From Moniliella sp. 'wahieum' (Eukaryota; Basidiomycota; Moniliellomycetes; Moniliellales; Moniliellaceae), in NCBI GenBank assembly GCA_003971905.1, contig RSEE01000015.1, forward strand, positions 248,001 to 312,000: DNA of 64,000 nt, written 5' to 3'. This document shows, one piece after another, positions 1 to 11,900 of the stretch. How positions within the stretch are numbered: position 1 is the stretch's first letter; every line of letters starts with the position of its first letter. The notes under the pieces are model-generated. The model worked only from the letters and a program-made list of their open reading frames with translations, ran no database searches and had not been told where the DNA came from. A program made the position numbers and the translations under genes.

Positions 1-146
1 TCGTGACCCCACACCAGGAACGATACTGTTAATGCAATGCGCCAGTAATGCACCAGTCTAGATGCTTACGGATCGAGTGTTACGTTTAGGCTGAGTACCG
101 AACCCCAAAGCCGGCAAAGGAAGTGGATCAAGGGGCGCCGCATGGC
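1..146. other. window edge, no gene seen
   Basis: This stretch lies downstream of the OTU protease gene. No coding signal, RNA gene or repeat is visible. Confidence 0.5.
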
Positions 147-1178
147 TTACGCAGGCTGATGAGGGCGTAGAGAATTGTAGTGCTCTCCTAGGCCGTAGGC
201 GGAGCGGTAGTAGGCAATGTAAGCGGGTGGAGAGCTAAACTCTTCCCCAATCTTGAGAGGGGTTGTCTCAGCCTGTACAACGACCATGGGCGTTTGATAG
301 GCCCGGGACAATGCGAGGATTTCCAACTGACCACCCCACACAGCCGAGTTTTCCACCGCATCGCAGTAGGCTTGGAAAAACTTGGCCGGATCAGTACTAA
401 TACTAGCGTCGGTAAGACCCGCCAACTTCTCATTTGGATCGATAAAGGGCAAGTACGAATCAGGATCGGCCCGCATGGTGGCAGCAGCGGCCTTGCGGTG
501 TCCTTGTAGGTCAAGTCAGGGTTCCGGCCAGCCTTGGCAGAGTCCGCTTTGGCTAGCGCGTTGAGCTGGTCGGCGACCGCGGCGTAAAGACAATGCCCAT
601 CGGCTGGATCTCAATCATGTCCACATTGAGATTCTTGCACTTCCATTCCATCTCCTTCCATTCCCGTTCGGCAGGGTCCATGCCGTTCTTGGCGCGCAGG
701 TCGGCCACCTCCTTCTCGGCAGCAGCACGGGTCGCCGCCTCCTGCGCCGCACGCTTTTCCAGTCGTTGCTTGGCCTTGGACTTTTTCTTTCCGCTTGGAG
801 CGCCATGGGAATCTTGCTCACCTTCTACAGCCCCAGTTGGATTGGCCTCTTCGGTGGGAGCAGAGTAATAGGAGGAGAGAAGTAGGTTGGGTAGGCTCCT
901 GGATGGATCGAACACACGTGAAAGCAAACAAGGTAAGCGGACTGGCAGGGCTGAAGCGGGAGCTGGAAAAGAGGGTGGACGTGATAACGTACCTGGGGAG
1001 GGACGGATGCTGCCCCCTCTGGCTTGTCCTCCTGCGGTTGGGGCTGCGTCTTGCCAGCGTCTAGGGCCGCCAGGAGCTCGTCGGCCAGGTCGAAGCCGGC
1101 GTCCCCGTCCATGTCGGGCAGAGGCGGCAGCTCCTCCTTCTTGGCCTGGCTGGCTTTTTTCTTCCCTTTCTTGGCCAT
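147..1178 (-). CDS. OTU2: OTU-domain deubiquitinase (OTUD6/Otu2-like)
   Basis: Cysteine protease that would remove ubiquitin from substrates in the cytosol. The chosen start gives MAKKGKKKASQAKK, followed by an acidic stretch and an intron whose donor GTACGT lies near 992. A charged coiled-coil segment rich in K, R, A and E then leads to the OTU domain. The catalytic Cys lies in GHCLYAAVADQL and the catalytic His in GEHYNSLRP near the C-terminus, the arrangement of OTUD6B and yeast Otu2. The length of about 300 residues fits the family. Seen: the Cys segment and the following helix sit in two different frames from their neighbours, so at least two one-base shifts interrupt the gene (near 600 and near 500). 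Known: the family is single-copy and conserved, so I infer sequence error rather than decay. ALG9 starts divergently 620 bp away. Confidence 0.85.
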
Positions 1179-1800
1179 GCTGCACAAAACAAGGAGGCGG
1201 GGCGGGGGGGGGAGGCAATGCGTGCACAGCAGGCCGAATGGCGGGAGGAGAGCTTCTCAATCTGGTGGCCAGTGCTGTTCACCCAGAGGAGCGCGTCTTG
1301 GGAGCACGCACGCTGCTTTGTGCGGCCGCAGAGGCAGGGCCATTTAGAATGCGGGAGTTCGGACGGCAGTTGCAATTTCAATGCGGCCAAGCCAGGTGTC
1401 CTTGTTCCGCGCCTCAGCCATGGGATGTGGATCGATGATCGCAGCGCGGGTGTCCGTTCCGCTCGGGCAGACGCAAACTGCGTGGCTGAGCTCAGCTGCA
1501 GTTCGGCGTTCGGCGTTAAAGCTTCGGACGTAGGGTTGTGCTCGGGCGTGCGCTGGCAGGCCGGGCGGGTTTGGGCCACAAGCGCACAGGCGCGCGTCAC
1601 GCGTCGTACACGTCATGATGCGCGTGTCAGCACGGAGCCCGTCGGCCGCCCGGGGATGGTGATGCAGATGCAGGCCGTCATCGTCATCCGCCATGACGAC
1701 ACCACGCCAGCGTGTCGCCTGCACGTGACGCCTCTTCTCGCCTCGCCTCCTCGCGCCACAGGCACCGGCGAGCGTTCGGCGACGCTGCTGCCTCCATCCA
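1179..1800. promoter_or_regulatory. shared intergenic region of OTU2 and ALG9
   Basis: Divergent 5' region between the two start codons. It has a run of nine G at 1204-1212 and no clear TATA box. No third gene can be supported. Confidence 0.4.
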
Positions 1801-4536
1801 TGTCTGCCTCCGCTGCTCCTGCGGGCAAGCGCGACGGCCTTGCTGCCGCCAGCAAGGACCAGGCCCAGGCAAAGGCAAGGCCACCGCCACCGCCACCGCC
1901 AAGGCCTCCGCCAAGACAGAGATCGCCCCCAAGTTTGCCGACTATGGCTCGGGGGACATGAGCAAGCGCATCGGCCGCGCCAAGGCTGCTGCTGACCTGG
2001 CCGATGCCCGTCGTGCTGCCGAGGCCCGCCGGCAGGGCACCGTCTACCTGCCTTTGGTCATTGACGAAGAGTATACCGTGTCGAATGGCGCCAAAATCTG
2101 GGCTCCCGATCTGCATTGGGCGATCCAAGTGCTTCTCATTGTTCGCATCGCCAGTGCATCGCTCCGCGTCTTGGCTGACAGCGACGAGGTGCTCAACTAT
2201 TGGGACCCTCTCTTTGCCCTCATGCGTGGAGAGGTGTACACGAAAGACAACACCCCTCCTTTCAAGGCGTGGGAGTACGATTCCAGCTTTGCCCTCCGCT
2301 CCTGGGCGTACTTGGTCCAGTTTTTGCCCCTCCGTCCTTATGCGGCCGGGTTTGACATGCCCGACCAGAATGTGTTCATTACGCTCCGCGCTTTCCTCGC
2401 CTTCCTCTCCGCCTTGGGGGAGGGATTCCTCTACCAGTCGACTCGTGCTCTTCTGGGCAATCGGGTGGCCCAGTACCTTCTGGTCATTCTCTTTGCCAAC
2501 GCTGCTCTATTTGACGCTGCTCCTGGTATGTCTGCTCTTCTTTCTCACGTTGTGGTTGTGATGTTGACATGCTTTTGTCTTAGCTTTGCTTCCGTCATCG
2601 TATGCAATGTACTTTGTCACATTTGCCTGGGCTGCCTTCCTCCGCCCTGCAGATGGGCCGCCGTTTGCCAACGGCAGTGTTGGGCGGGTACTCAAAGTTG
2701 TCTTTGCCTTTGCAATGGGCGGTGTCCTGGGATGGCCCTTTGCTTCCGTGTTGATCCTCCCATTTGTGGCAGAAGAGTTGGTTCTACGTCCCATGTTGCT
2801 TGTCTACGCCCGCAACAACGTGGGCGAGTTCATTCCGGCATCGCTGGTGCGAGCTGTCGTGTTGGCTCTCGTTGGCCTGCTTGCCGCTGGTCGTGGTTAT
2901 TGTTCCCACCACATTTGTAGATACGCTCGCTTATGGTCGTACCACCCTTGGCTCGGCCAACATTGTGCTCTACAACGTATTCCACCGCACCTTGGACGAC
3001 CTGGGCACGCTTCCTCTTCCTGATGCCGATTCGCCCTTGCGCTGGCTGGGTGTGTACGGTTGTCTAATTGAGCGCCTTGTGAACCATGCTGCCGGCCTAG
3101 CATCTGTGCCTTCGAGCGCAGCAGGCCCCGACCTGTACGGCACCGAGCCCGCCTCGTTCTATGTCCGTACTCTCTTACTCGGCTTCAACATTCTTCTCCC
3201 TCTGGCACTGGGCTCTGTTCCTCTCGTTTTGGTCGCCGCCGCTTTGATCCTCGGGTCCTGGTTAACACCACGCCTGTGGAGCAAGAGCACCGTGGCTGTG
3301 CTTTTCCTGCACTCTCTGGTCCCTACCTTTGGCTACTTGCGTGGTACTGCAGGCACACAAGGAGGAACGGTTCCTCTACCCCATCTATACTCTCTTGCGT
3401 TTAACGCCGCGGTCGGGCTCTGGTTCGCCTCACGCCTCTTTGCGGCCGCTTGGCCCAAAGTTTTGTCCCTACTGCAATCACTTTCCCCAGCACCGCCCGA
3501 GCAGCCACGCACTATTCTCCGCCAGTCCAAGGAGCAAGAGCAGGAGCAGGAGGCCGCTAAGCCCTGGTACAGGAAGCTGACTCCTACGCTCAAGTTTGCC
3601 TATGGCGTATTGGCCGTGTATGCTTGTTGAGCGGTTCAAGAGTGATGGGCGTGCGGAAGGGGTACAGTACTCCCCAATCCATCATTGCCCCCTCTGGGAG
3701 AGTGAAGGGCAGGCTGTGTTGGCCGAAGCGGGGTGGAGGTGCCAAACTGGTTGCCCCGTCAGGCCGAGGTGGCCAAGATGCATGGTTACCGATCTTGAGG
3801 CGATCAACGAGGGCCTACTGGAATACACGGGGGAGATGCGTCGTGTGTGGTGGCGCTGCTGGAACGTGTCAACGAGACGTCAGTGTCTAATGGGGCGCGC
3901 GGTCCGCGCCGGACTGTGTGCTGGGGCGATGCATGGCACCGCTATCCCGGGCGCTGGTTGCTTCCGCCGCACTTTGCTCCGGAATGGACGTGGAACTCGT
4001 ACGAGCACCAGCTCCCTGGCCACTTTGCGCCGCAGGTGGAAGGTGGGGCAACCTGGCCGTCGTTCCAAGAAGATCCGCTGGCGGCGGGTCTCTTGGCTCG
4101 GGCTGACCAGTACTGGCCTAACCCTGCGACGCGAGCCCAAGACGGGTTGGCCAACGCGCTGAACGAACCTGTCGAGGGCCGTACCATCCCCCCCTGGGAG
4201 TGCGACTATATTGTCGACACGGACTTTACCCCGTCCCGCGGCGTGTCGAAGGAGTCGTCGCCTGGTTCGGGGGCCTCGACCGCGTACGCATCGGACCATC
4301 GCGACCTGTTCGCCACGGTCAAGTGCGACTTTATGCTGGACCGAGATGCAACTGTGGCTCCCGAGGGAAGTGGCGTGTTTGCTCGTGCGGCCGCCGCGTT
4401 TGGGCGTGCTTTCTTCATCCCCTTACCAGAGGAGATCTTGGGTCCCTTTGGCCGCAAGTGGGCGGACATTTGCCTGCTCAAACGAGTGGCGGATAAGCAA
4501 ACGGTGCACGCTCGCTTCTCTCCTGAAACGGCATAA
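1801..4536 (+). CDS. ALG9: ALG9 alpha-1,2-mannosyltransferase
   Basis: ER-membrane GT22 mannosyltransferase that adds two alpha-1,2-linked mannoses from dolichol-P-mannose to the lipid-linked N-glycan precursor. Seen: an Ala/Lys-rich N-terminus, then the luminal signature DSDEVLNYWDPL with WEYDSSFALRSWAYL, many hydrophobic segments, the family motif HKEERFLYPIY near 3355-3390, and a hydrophilic C-terminal domain with VCWGDAWHRYP. A 58-nt intron lies at 2526-2583 (GTATGT..TTAG). The start at 1801 is the first ATG ahead of the conserved frame. The reading frame changes near 1880, 2885, 3360, 3630 and 3850, each time restoring ALG9-like protein in the next frame, so I infer assembly indels in an intact gene. 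The length (about 870 codons) is longer than yeast Alg9 because of the N- and C-terminal extensions. Confidence 0.92.
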
Positions 4537-5269
4537 CGCCAGGCCAATCAGCACTTTCTGGAAACATACTTCGTCCACCTCGGACTTACTGTTCCAGGGC
4601 TAGATGAACAAAAGGATGTGGTGCCGCCTGTATTGACGATCGTCCTCGGTCCGCACCAACATAACCTACAACCACGCTCTTTCCTTTGCTCAATTCCTCT
4701 GTGTGTAGTGTGGGGATATCTCATTGCTGTCTAAGCACGATAGATCGGTCGGTACATGTACAGGCTATAGGACCCGGGGAAGCAGTGGGTTTCATACATC
4801 ACGCTTCCTCGGCCGTTTGTTCTTCGTCCAGCGAAGCAATGGCAACTCGACACGGTCAGCTGCGAAGTCCCTTTGCCCTTTGTTGAGTTGCCTTTGCCCG
4901 GAGAATGGGGGGGTGAAGCTATATAGAGGCTCCTGAACTGTTGGCAGCCACGCCCTTGGCTTCCTGATTGGGTTGGGACGAGCTCGCAGCACACGCTGGA
5001 TGAGCGCGCCAGTATGCGCAGCAGAGCATCAATCACACAGGCCCACGGTGGTTGGTGTTGGTTGTGTAGGCTGCGGTGCCGCCAGACGCTGCAGTGCGCT
5101 CCAGTCCCCCAGGCGGAATTGTTGCCCCACGGCGGATTTGTTTCAGCTGGCAGGCGGACCGTAGCACAGGCTCAGCCTTACGCGCTTAGTACGCACGCTT
5201 AAGCCAACGCTCCAACGCGGCCTTGGGTGCCGCTGCCTCGCCCAGCTCATCTTCCTCCATCGCCCCACC
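4537..5269. other. intergenic, ALG9 to coiled-coil gene
   Basis: No coding signal. A TATA-like element (GCTATATAGAGGC) lies at about 4918-4930, roughly 340 bp ahead of the next start codon. Nothing else stands out. Confidence 0.4.
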
Positions 5270-6526
5270 ATGGCCACGACTCCCAACCACGAGCCAATCA
5301 CCGTACGCTCTCCCCCCTCTTCTCTTCTCTGCTGTCTGACCCCTCCCCCCGCCCGCCAGTCCCTGGCAACCCAGACGAGCAGATTGCGGTGCTAGAAGCC
5401 GCGCTGGCCGACCAGGACGCTCTGCTCCACGCCCTCGAGGTGGCTGTGAAGGGGAGGAATCCTCCGCTTCCCGAGCTTATTTCCCCCTCCCATTCCTCCT
5501 CAAGTGTCGGGCAGACCTCCCCTGCGTCGCCCCCTAGGGAGCGCAGTGCTTCCGCTCGTCTCGGTCCCAATGGGGAAAGGCGCGGTCCCGCTGGTCTCGC
5601 TGCGTTTGCCGGCCGAGTCGGCTCAGGTGCCAGTCTCTCTCACTTTCTTCTGCACCACCTGCCAGCCTCAATTCTCTTCCGGGCTCGCAGAAGGTGATTG
5701 TTGGTCTAGCGGGGGAACTGGCTGACTTGCGCACGCAGCGTACCACTGCCCGTGGCGCCTTGGCTCGTGCGCAGCGCGATCGTACCGCCTCCGAGGCAGA
5801 GTTGGGCGCGGCACGGAAGGCTGTTCCAGAGATGCGGGCGCGATCGGAACAGATCCGCGCCGAAGTGCAGGACCGGACATCGGCGCTGGCCGATGCGACG
5901 GCCAAGGCAGAGCGTGCGGAAGCCCAGACGGCGGAGCTTGAGAAGGCTGGGTCAGAGTGGGATGCGCGCGTAGAGGCGCTGGAGAAGGAATGCGCGGATG
6001 TGGCACGTGGGTGTGAGCGGTTAAATGTCCAGATGGATGCGCTGCAAGCTGCGTGGGATACCACGCGTCCGGCTTGGGCCACCCAACTGGACGCCATTCG
6101 GTCCGCAGCACAGGCACGCACGCAAGAGCGCCAAGCTGAGTTGGCTACCGTGAGGGAAAAGACAGCCAAGATGGAGGGGTTGGCAGATCAACGCGAGGCC
6201 GAGCGGGGGACCTGTTGGCCGTCTTGGATCAGTGGCAGACACAACGGGATCGACTGCTGGGCCTGTTGAAGAACAAGGTCCCGGTCCTCAGTGCCGACTT
6301 GTCCAAGGCGACCGCCGCTTCCGTCCCTGCTTCGCCTCACCCAGGCGCGTCCAAATTTGTCTCCTCACCTCGTTCGACAGGAGCGGTACCAACACCACGC
6401 AAACTGCCGCTCGCATCGCACTACCTCCTCTCCCCCGGCACCCCCTCCGCTCTCGACCAGCAAATCGACCGGGCTGTACGGGACGTCCAGGAAATTGTTC
6501 GCCGCGCTCGGTCGGGACAAGTATGA
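5270..6526 (+). CDS. coiled-coil protein of unknown function
   Basis: I do not recognise this protein. The first exon encodes MATTPNHEPIT and ends at a GTACGC donor (5303); the acceptor is at 5359. The protein then runs NPDEQIAVLEAALADQ, a Ser/Pro-rich linker, a probable second intron ending in TTCCGGGCTCGCAG near 5691, and a long Ala/Glu/Arg-rich coiled coil at about 5700-6260. The C-terminal part contains LLKNKVPVLSADL, a Ser/Pro linker and a last helix DQQIDRAVRDVQEIVRRA before the stop at 6524-6526. One frame change after the first intron and one near 6210 interrupt the reading frame. Coiled coil plus disordered linkers suggests a structural or tethering protein, but nothing visible assigns a role. 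It is downstream of ALG9 on the same strand. Confidence 0.65.
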
Positions 6527-6705
6527 GCGGTGCATGCGGTGGCAGCGATGGTTCTCGATGCTGTTGACTTGCAGCTCTGAAGGATTTGGCTCGATTTTTA
6601 TCCCATGCCCTTGCCTATCCCCGAATTCCCTCGCTGCGTTCGCTGTGGTCCGACGAACTAGAGTGGAGGGCTTGCGTGCCTTCATGCCAGCCCGCTGCTG
6701 TCCGA

Positions 6706-6723
6706 CCCCCCCCCCCCCCCCCC
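6706..6723. repeat. homopolymer of 18 C
   Basis: Eighteen consecutive C in non-coding DNA downstream of the coiled-coil gene. The exact length is unreliable in long-read data. Confidence 0.9.
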
Positions 6724-7867
6724 GACACCTTTCCATTTCCTCGCCTCTCGCCCCGCTGCGTCTGCTCAGGGCATGCGATTGCCCTGGGAGGATGATAGCC
6801 GCGCAGACGGACTTCCTAGCTCTGCCGCTTACCTTTGATGGCCTCAGACCTCAGATCTCATGCATATGCTCACACTCTCATGGCTTCCTATGCCCTTGTC
6901 TGGCGTCGTTCGGCCGCAGTGCCGTCTTCGCTCCCCTCTGCATGGCCATGATGTTCTTCTGTCTGGCGTACCAGCCAGACAGGCCAATACTTCTCCGCTC
7001 TCCGTTTTTGCCGTCGTGACTTTTATCGATACCATGTCTTCCTTCGCACGGACCGAGTGCACATACGGCGCTTGCGGGAGAAGTCACGGCATGGTGTGCT
7101 GTGTCTGGGTAGCGGGAACTTACTGGTTATTTTGGTTATATAGGCTCTTTAAGGTGTAAAAGGACGAATGGGTAATGGCTAATGCCCCACGGAGCCTCAT
7201 GGCAACAAACGTCTCTGCATCCAGCGTCACAGCCCGGGTGAGTGGCTCTCTCCTTTTGCTGGACAGACTGGGTGGTGCTGTAGCCAGGCTGCGTAGACGA
7301 GCTTTCTTTGAAGGCCGCAGGGGGTGGGGGGGGGTCATTCGTTGATCATGAACCCTCCACTGATTTTCCACCAACGCCACAACTCGTTTCCTTGGTTTTC
7401 CTCTGCACACTGCGGCCCTTGAAAACGTTCATTTGACGTTAAACGTTGACACGGTTGACCGTTCAAGTCGAACTCAACGAGTGTTGACGTTGCGTTGATA
7501 ATTGACGACGTGGACGCACCGCTCACGCTTATACAGACTGCACTGCTGTTGCGCCGTTGTGTGTGCCGCGTTTTCTCTCGCGAAAAAGTGACATTGTTTC
7601 CTTCCTCGTCCACCGATCGTTCAGCTAGCGGACGCTCATCGAGGTCGTCGAGGTGCTGATCACCATTTGATTCTGTCGGACTTTTTTTGCCATCTGCTGT
7701 AGGTATAATGTTCGACTTTTGGGAGAGAAGTTTTCGAGAAGTGAGCTGCCCCTGCGGCCCGCCCCTCCTTTTTGTACTGTTGACACCCTTTTCTTCTGCG
7801 TGTTGCTTACGCTATAGGCGGAGACATCTGCAGGCGACTGAGCGTGAACAATGAGTTACTCAAGAGT

Positions 7868-7891
7868 GCTGAGCGAGCTGAGCGGCTGAGC
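7868..7891. repeat. GCTGAGC palindromic heptamer, three copies
   Basis: GCTGAGC occurs at 7868-7874, 7877-7883 and 7885-7891. Each copy is an odd-centred palindrome (GCT-G-AGC). Confidence 0.8.
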
Positions 7892-8210
7892 GCTGGGTGC
7901 GTGAACCAGCAGGGTTGCCTCAATGGGAGGGAGAGGACCCGTCGGCCAAGAGGGTGCCAACAGAGTATGCGTGTGCGTTCCCTTGTGCAAAACCCGCACT
8001 GCCGTTGCAAATCCTGAGGGTCTGGAGGGGCGTGTATGTAGATCCCGCCGCATCGCTCCGGACAGCCAGCGTGGAAAGGGCTGGAGTGGCAAGGGGCGCA
8101 GAACCACAGCAGCTGCTGCTGTGCGTGGGGGCACAGTGACTGTGACTGTGGCTGGCGCAGGGTGTGGACGGGGCATTGAAATTTGAAACGCCCCGTGGCG
8201 CCTTGGCCCG

Positions 8211-8262
8211 GCCGCTCAGCAGCTCAGCCGCTCTGGCGCTGAGGCGCTGAGGCTGCTGCGGG
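8211..8262. repeat. GCTCAGC / GCGCTGAGG heptamer cluster
   Basis: GCTCAGC occurs at 8214-8220 and 8222-8228, followed by two copies of GCGCTGAGG. It belongs to the same symmetric family as the cluster at 7868. Confidence 0.7.
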
Positions 8263-8857
8263 CATCTGATGTGGCCGGGGCAGGGGGCGGACGCTGGCAG
8301 TGTGCCCGTCTGTGGGTCTTGTGGCTTGCCCCAGTCCGCGCATCCCCAGCGGCTAGGGTTGGCTCCCCACGGCGTAACCGCGCACTGGTGGAATCACGCA
8401 TCGATCATCCTTACCCAGGCACACCGCCAGCCTGCAAAGCCCAGCGCACCTCTCTCGCCGTGCGCACCCAACCTGCACCACCCAGCACCCATCCTTCCCA
8501 CAGCTGTTTCGCCGGGGAGCCGCCTCGTTGTGCAGCCCCTTGGTCATATTCATCGCTCCCAACTCAACGTACCCAGCCCTCAATGGAAGTCTTAGGACGC
8601 TCTCTAGCTGGCGTCTCCAGGCTGCACCCTGCTGGCCCACGCAGATCGATTACTTTCAGATGATCGATGAGATCGGAGATCTGAGACCCGTCCCTACCCT
8701 GCCCTTCCAGCCTCCGAGACACGTGGTCCATGAAAAACGCTCGCGCACAGGAACCGCTTTTGCCCTAGCAAAGCAACCCGAATGGTTGCTCCGTTGATAG
8801 GAATGGGCCAGCTGCTTCTACGTACTCGTAACCTGTCCCTTTGTGATGCCGTGGCCC

Positions 8858-8871
8858 CTTCAAGCTTCAAG
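8858..8871. repeat. tandem CTTCAAG heptamer
   Basis: Two abutting copies of CTTCAAG, an odd-centred palindrome (CTT-C-AAG), followed by the decayed copies CTTCATAG and CTTCACG. The same heptamer pair recurs at 17429-17442, and its C-to-G centre variant is at 25503. Confidence 0.85.
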
Positions 8872-8947
8872 CTTCATAGCTTCACGCGCACTGGACGCCC
8901 CGCCTCGCCGCCTTTCCTCTCTCCCACCATCACACCGCTCGCGTGCT

Positions 8948-11900
8948 ATGCTCGCCGCCCCGCACAGTCTATCGCATCCGCCGCCCCAACAGTGGTCGGC
9001 GAGCATGCACCAGTGGACCGTGGGTGGGGTGCCCTACGCCTCGCTCCCCACGGCCTTCGAGGTATCCGCTTCGGTTGAGGCGCAAGCCGAGGCCGAGGCC
9101 GACGAAATGGAGCAGGAAGACTCGGACGGCCGGTCTTCCTCAGCCCGCTCGTCGGTCCTGTGGAATGACTCAGCACTGGACTTGATGGCTCCTCCACCGG
9201 CGATCCGGACGGCAGCACCCCCCCGAGCCAGAGTAGTCGGGCCTCCGTTCCCGATCCATCACCCCTTGTCTTGGACCGCCTTGCATCCCACTCCTCCCCC
9301 ACCCGCAGCCAGCCAGGAGTGCGTGAGTCGGACTCTCTTTTGCGGCACAAGACGCCGCAAGACTCTATTTCTGCTTCATCCGCCTCCCACTTTTCCGGCC
9401 TGACGACTACTGCTACAACCGAGACCTCGTCCAAGATGCCACTGTCGCAATCGCTACCCTTGGACCTGCCTCTCCACCAGCCGCAAGAGCGATCGCCGCA
9501 GCGCCATTCCTCCCATGTCGAGAGCGCAAGAGACGGTGTGGCCTGTCTCTCATCAGCCAGGAGCATCTCATGCGCTTCGAGCGGGGACACGTTTGAAACT
9601 GCCCAGCCCCTTTCTGGCCCCACCTCCCTTCGCGTCGAGGAACTTGGTACTGGAAACAACTCTGCTTCGAGAGAGGAGGGGAGCCCACTGTGTGCCGACT
9701 GCTCGCAGTGTGCCGAGCGGGAGACGGATCTGATGGGAGTGCATGTGATGGGGCAGCATGCTTGGGCCCGCGCGTCAGACCAAGACTTTCGCGACGCTTT
9801 GCAGGTCGAGGCGGAGATTGAGGCGCGGCATTTGAGTTCGTCGGGGGAGACTGCCTCTTCTTCGCGGACTCCCAAGGTGAAAATGCTTGCCGGAGGCAAA
9901 GTTGCGGTGCATCGTGTCGCGCCCACGTACGCCTTGACGTCGGAGAGACTCTCCCAGCATTGTCGAGCGGTACGTAACGTTATGGATGTCCCACGCATAT
10001 TAATACTGACCGTTTCCTTTCAGCTTGACGCCCAAGATACGAATCGGTGGGATGTGCTGGTCTTGCCACGTGGAAACGGTGCCCTCACCCCACCTCTCGC
10101 CTCTCTCTCGGGACTGGGGTCATCGACTTCAATAGAGGAAACGGAAACCCAGTCCAGCGCCACACAGATGCGAGAGCGGAATACGTTGCCACGGACGCCT
10201 GGAGATAGCACCACCTCCCACCCAATTCTTCGTTCCCCGGGATCGTCCTATTTGGCCGTTCAAGTCACGCCCGAGATGGTCCCTGCCTCACCATCTATGC
10301 CTATCCAGCCCAGCTTCTCCGATCGGTCGCTGTTGTCGGAAGAGGTGCCTCCTCCGTCCAATGGGACGTCTACTGCCGAGTCATCTTCGCATATATCGCC
10401 CATCACACCGGCGTTGGCCTGGAGTGGCTCGCAATCCACTGTTACGGACAAAGAGAGTCCCCAGCGCGGGGGCAAAGTACACGCCCGTCTTCGCTCGGAC
10501 AAAGCTATCCTGTACGAGGAAGAGAAGCCAGTGGGCAAGGTCGAATCTTCGCATGACTCTGCTTCCTCTCCCGCCCAACGTCGGAGCCCTACTGCAGCCC
10601 CAGACCACGTTCGGATCCTTGCCTCTCCGTTTGACCAATCCTCCCTTGATCGACACGGCAATGTCAATCGTCCCCCCTCCTCTCCCCTGGAGCGCAGTAA
10701 TGGGCCCACTAAATCCGATTCTCCGTTGGTACCTTTGGATCATGAAGAACTGCACCAAACTAAGGAATCAAGTATCCAATCGCATCCCCGCGACGCACCC
10801 GTACCCCCACCATTCCAGCCTGATTCCCTGCCTGATGAGGCCCAACCTTCCTCCACCTTCCCTTTGCCCCGTTGGGATCTTCCATGGATGAGGAGGTCAG
10901 GGAGGAGGATGACAATATCCTCCCTCGTCTGCCCGGCATGCCGCCGAGGGGCAGAGTGCTGCGTCCCAGTCAGTCATATTCTCGGCTGAGTACAGTGTCG
11001 GAGGTGGACTCGCGCGCCAGCACAGCAACCGAGACGCCACTCATGAAGCACCCTCGCTTGCGCCTCGTCCCTTCCTCCTCCTCCTCCCTCGCACCCTCCC
11101 GCAGCTCTACCCCACGGGAGACCTATGGGACCCAGGGGTACCCAGCGCCACCCTTGCGGTCTTTCCCTGCCTCACAGACTGCACTCCAATCCCTGCCAGC
11201 CGGACCTGTCCGCCCCTTGCGTCCCGTTCGGTCGCACGGAGAACTATACCAGAGCGCTCATAATGGACGTGGGTTGGCTTCCGCCTATGCTCCTTTGGAG
11301 CAACGACCTTACCGTTCTCCTTCGTTCACCTCTTATTCCGAGGCAGCAGGCCGCGCGAGCGTGTCTAACATTCATCCTGCTCGTGATGCTGCCGATCTCC
11401 CCGCCGGGAGAGTTGGCATGGGTCGGCCCCGAGTCTATTCGCTCTCTGACCTTTCATCGCGGGCGCCGTTCGCTTCGGCCGGGATCATGGCTCTTCCTGT
11501 GCAAGAGGAGGGGAGGAACACTCCCACTATGTCCCCTCTTCCTTTGAACCTCAGCGAAATCCGTCTCAGATCCACCCCGCAACTCTCCAGCCCCAAGCCA
11601 ACCCGGCCGGGCGTCCGTTGCGCAACGTTCCCTCTACCCCGAATTTGCCTATGGCCGCTTCGACAGGCCCCGTGGAGTGGGGTAGAAACCAAAATTGGGG
11701 TGACGAACAGGCCATGCACAACCAAAATAACCCTCTGCATCGCTCCGCTTCTACGACCGTTCATCACCCTGCCCCGTCGGTCATGCCCTCCCAGTCTAGA
11801 CCGTTGTCCATGTTCTCGTCGGTCCAGCCATTTCTCTAGCGACGTCGGCAAACCCCATGACTGGCGAAGGGGCAAGAACGGCGCAACTCCCCCATCCTAA

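Larger units (their letters stand above)
6527..8947. other. 2.4-kb gene-poor intergenic region
   Basis: No convincing gene on either strand. It holds a run of 18 C at 6706-6723, a TATA-like GGTTATATAGGC near 7133, a cluster of five TTGAC motifs at 7433-7506, and GCTGAGC/GCTCAGC palindromic heptamers at 7868-7891 and 8214-8228. A tandem CTTCAAG pair lies at 8858-8871. GC content stays high apart from the TTGAC cluster. Confidence 0.45.

Noticed and set aside
8946-9998. 350-codon antisense ORF
   Set aside because: Mirror of the disordered Ser/Pro-rich protein on the plus strand; GC-rich codon bias leaves the opposite frame open.
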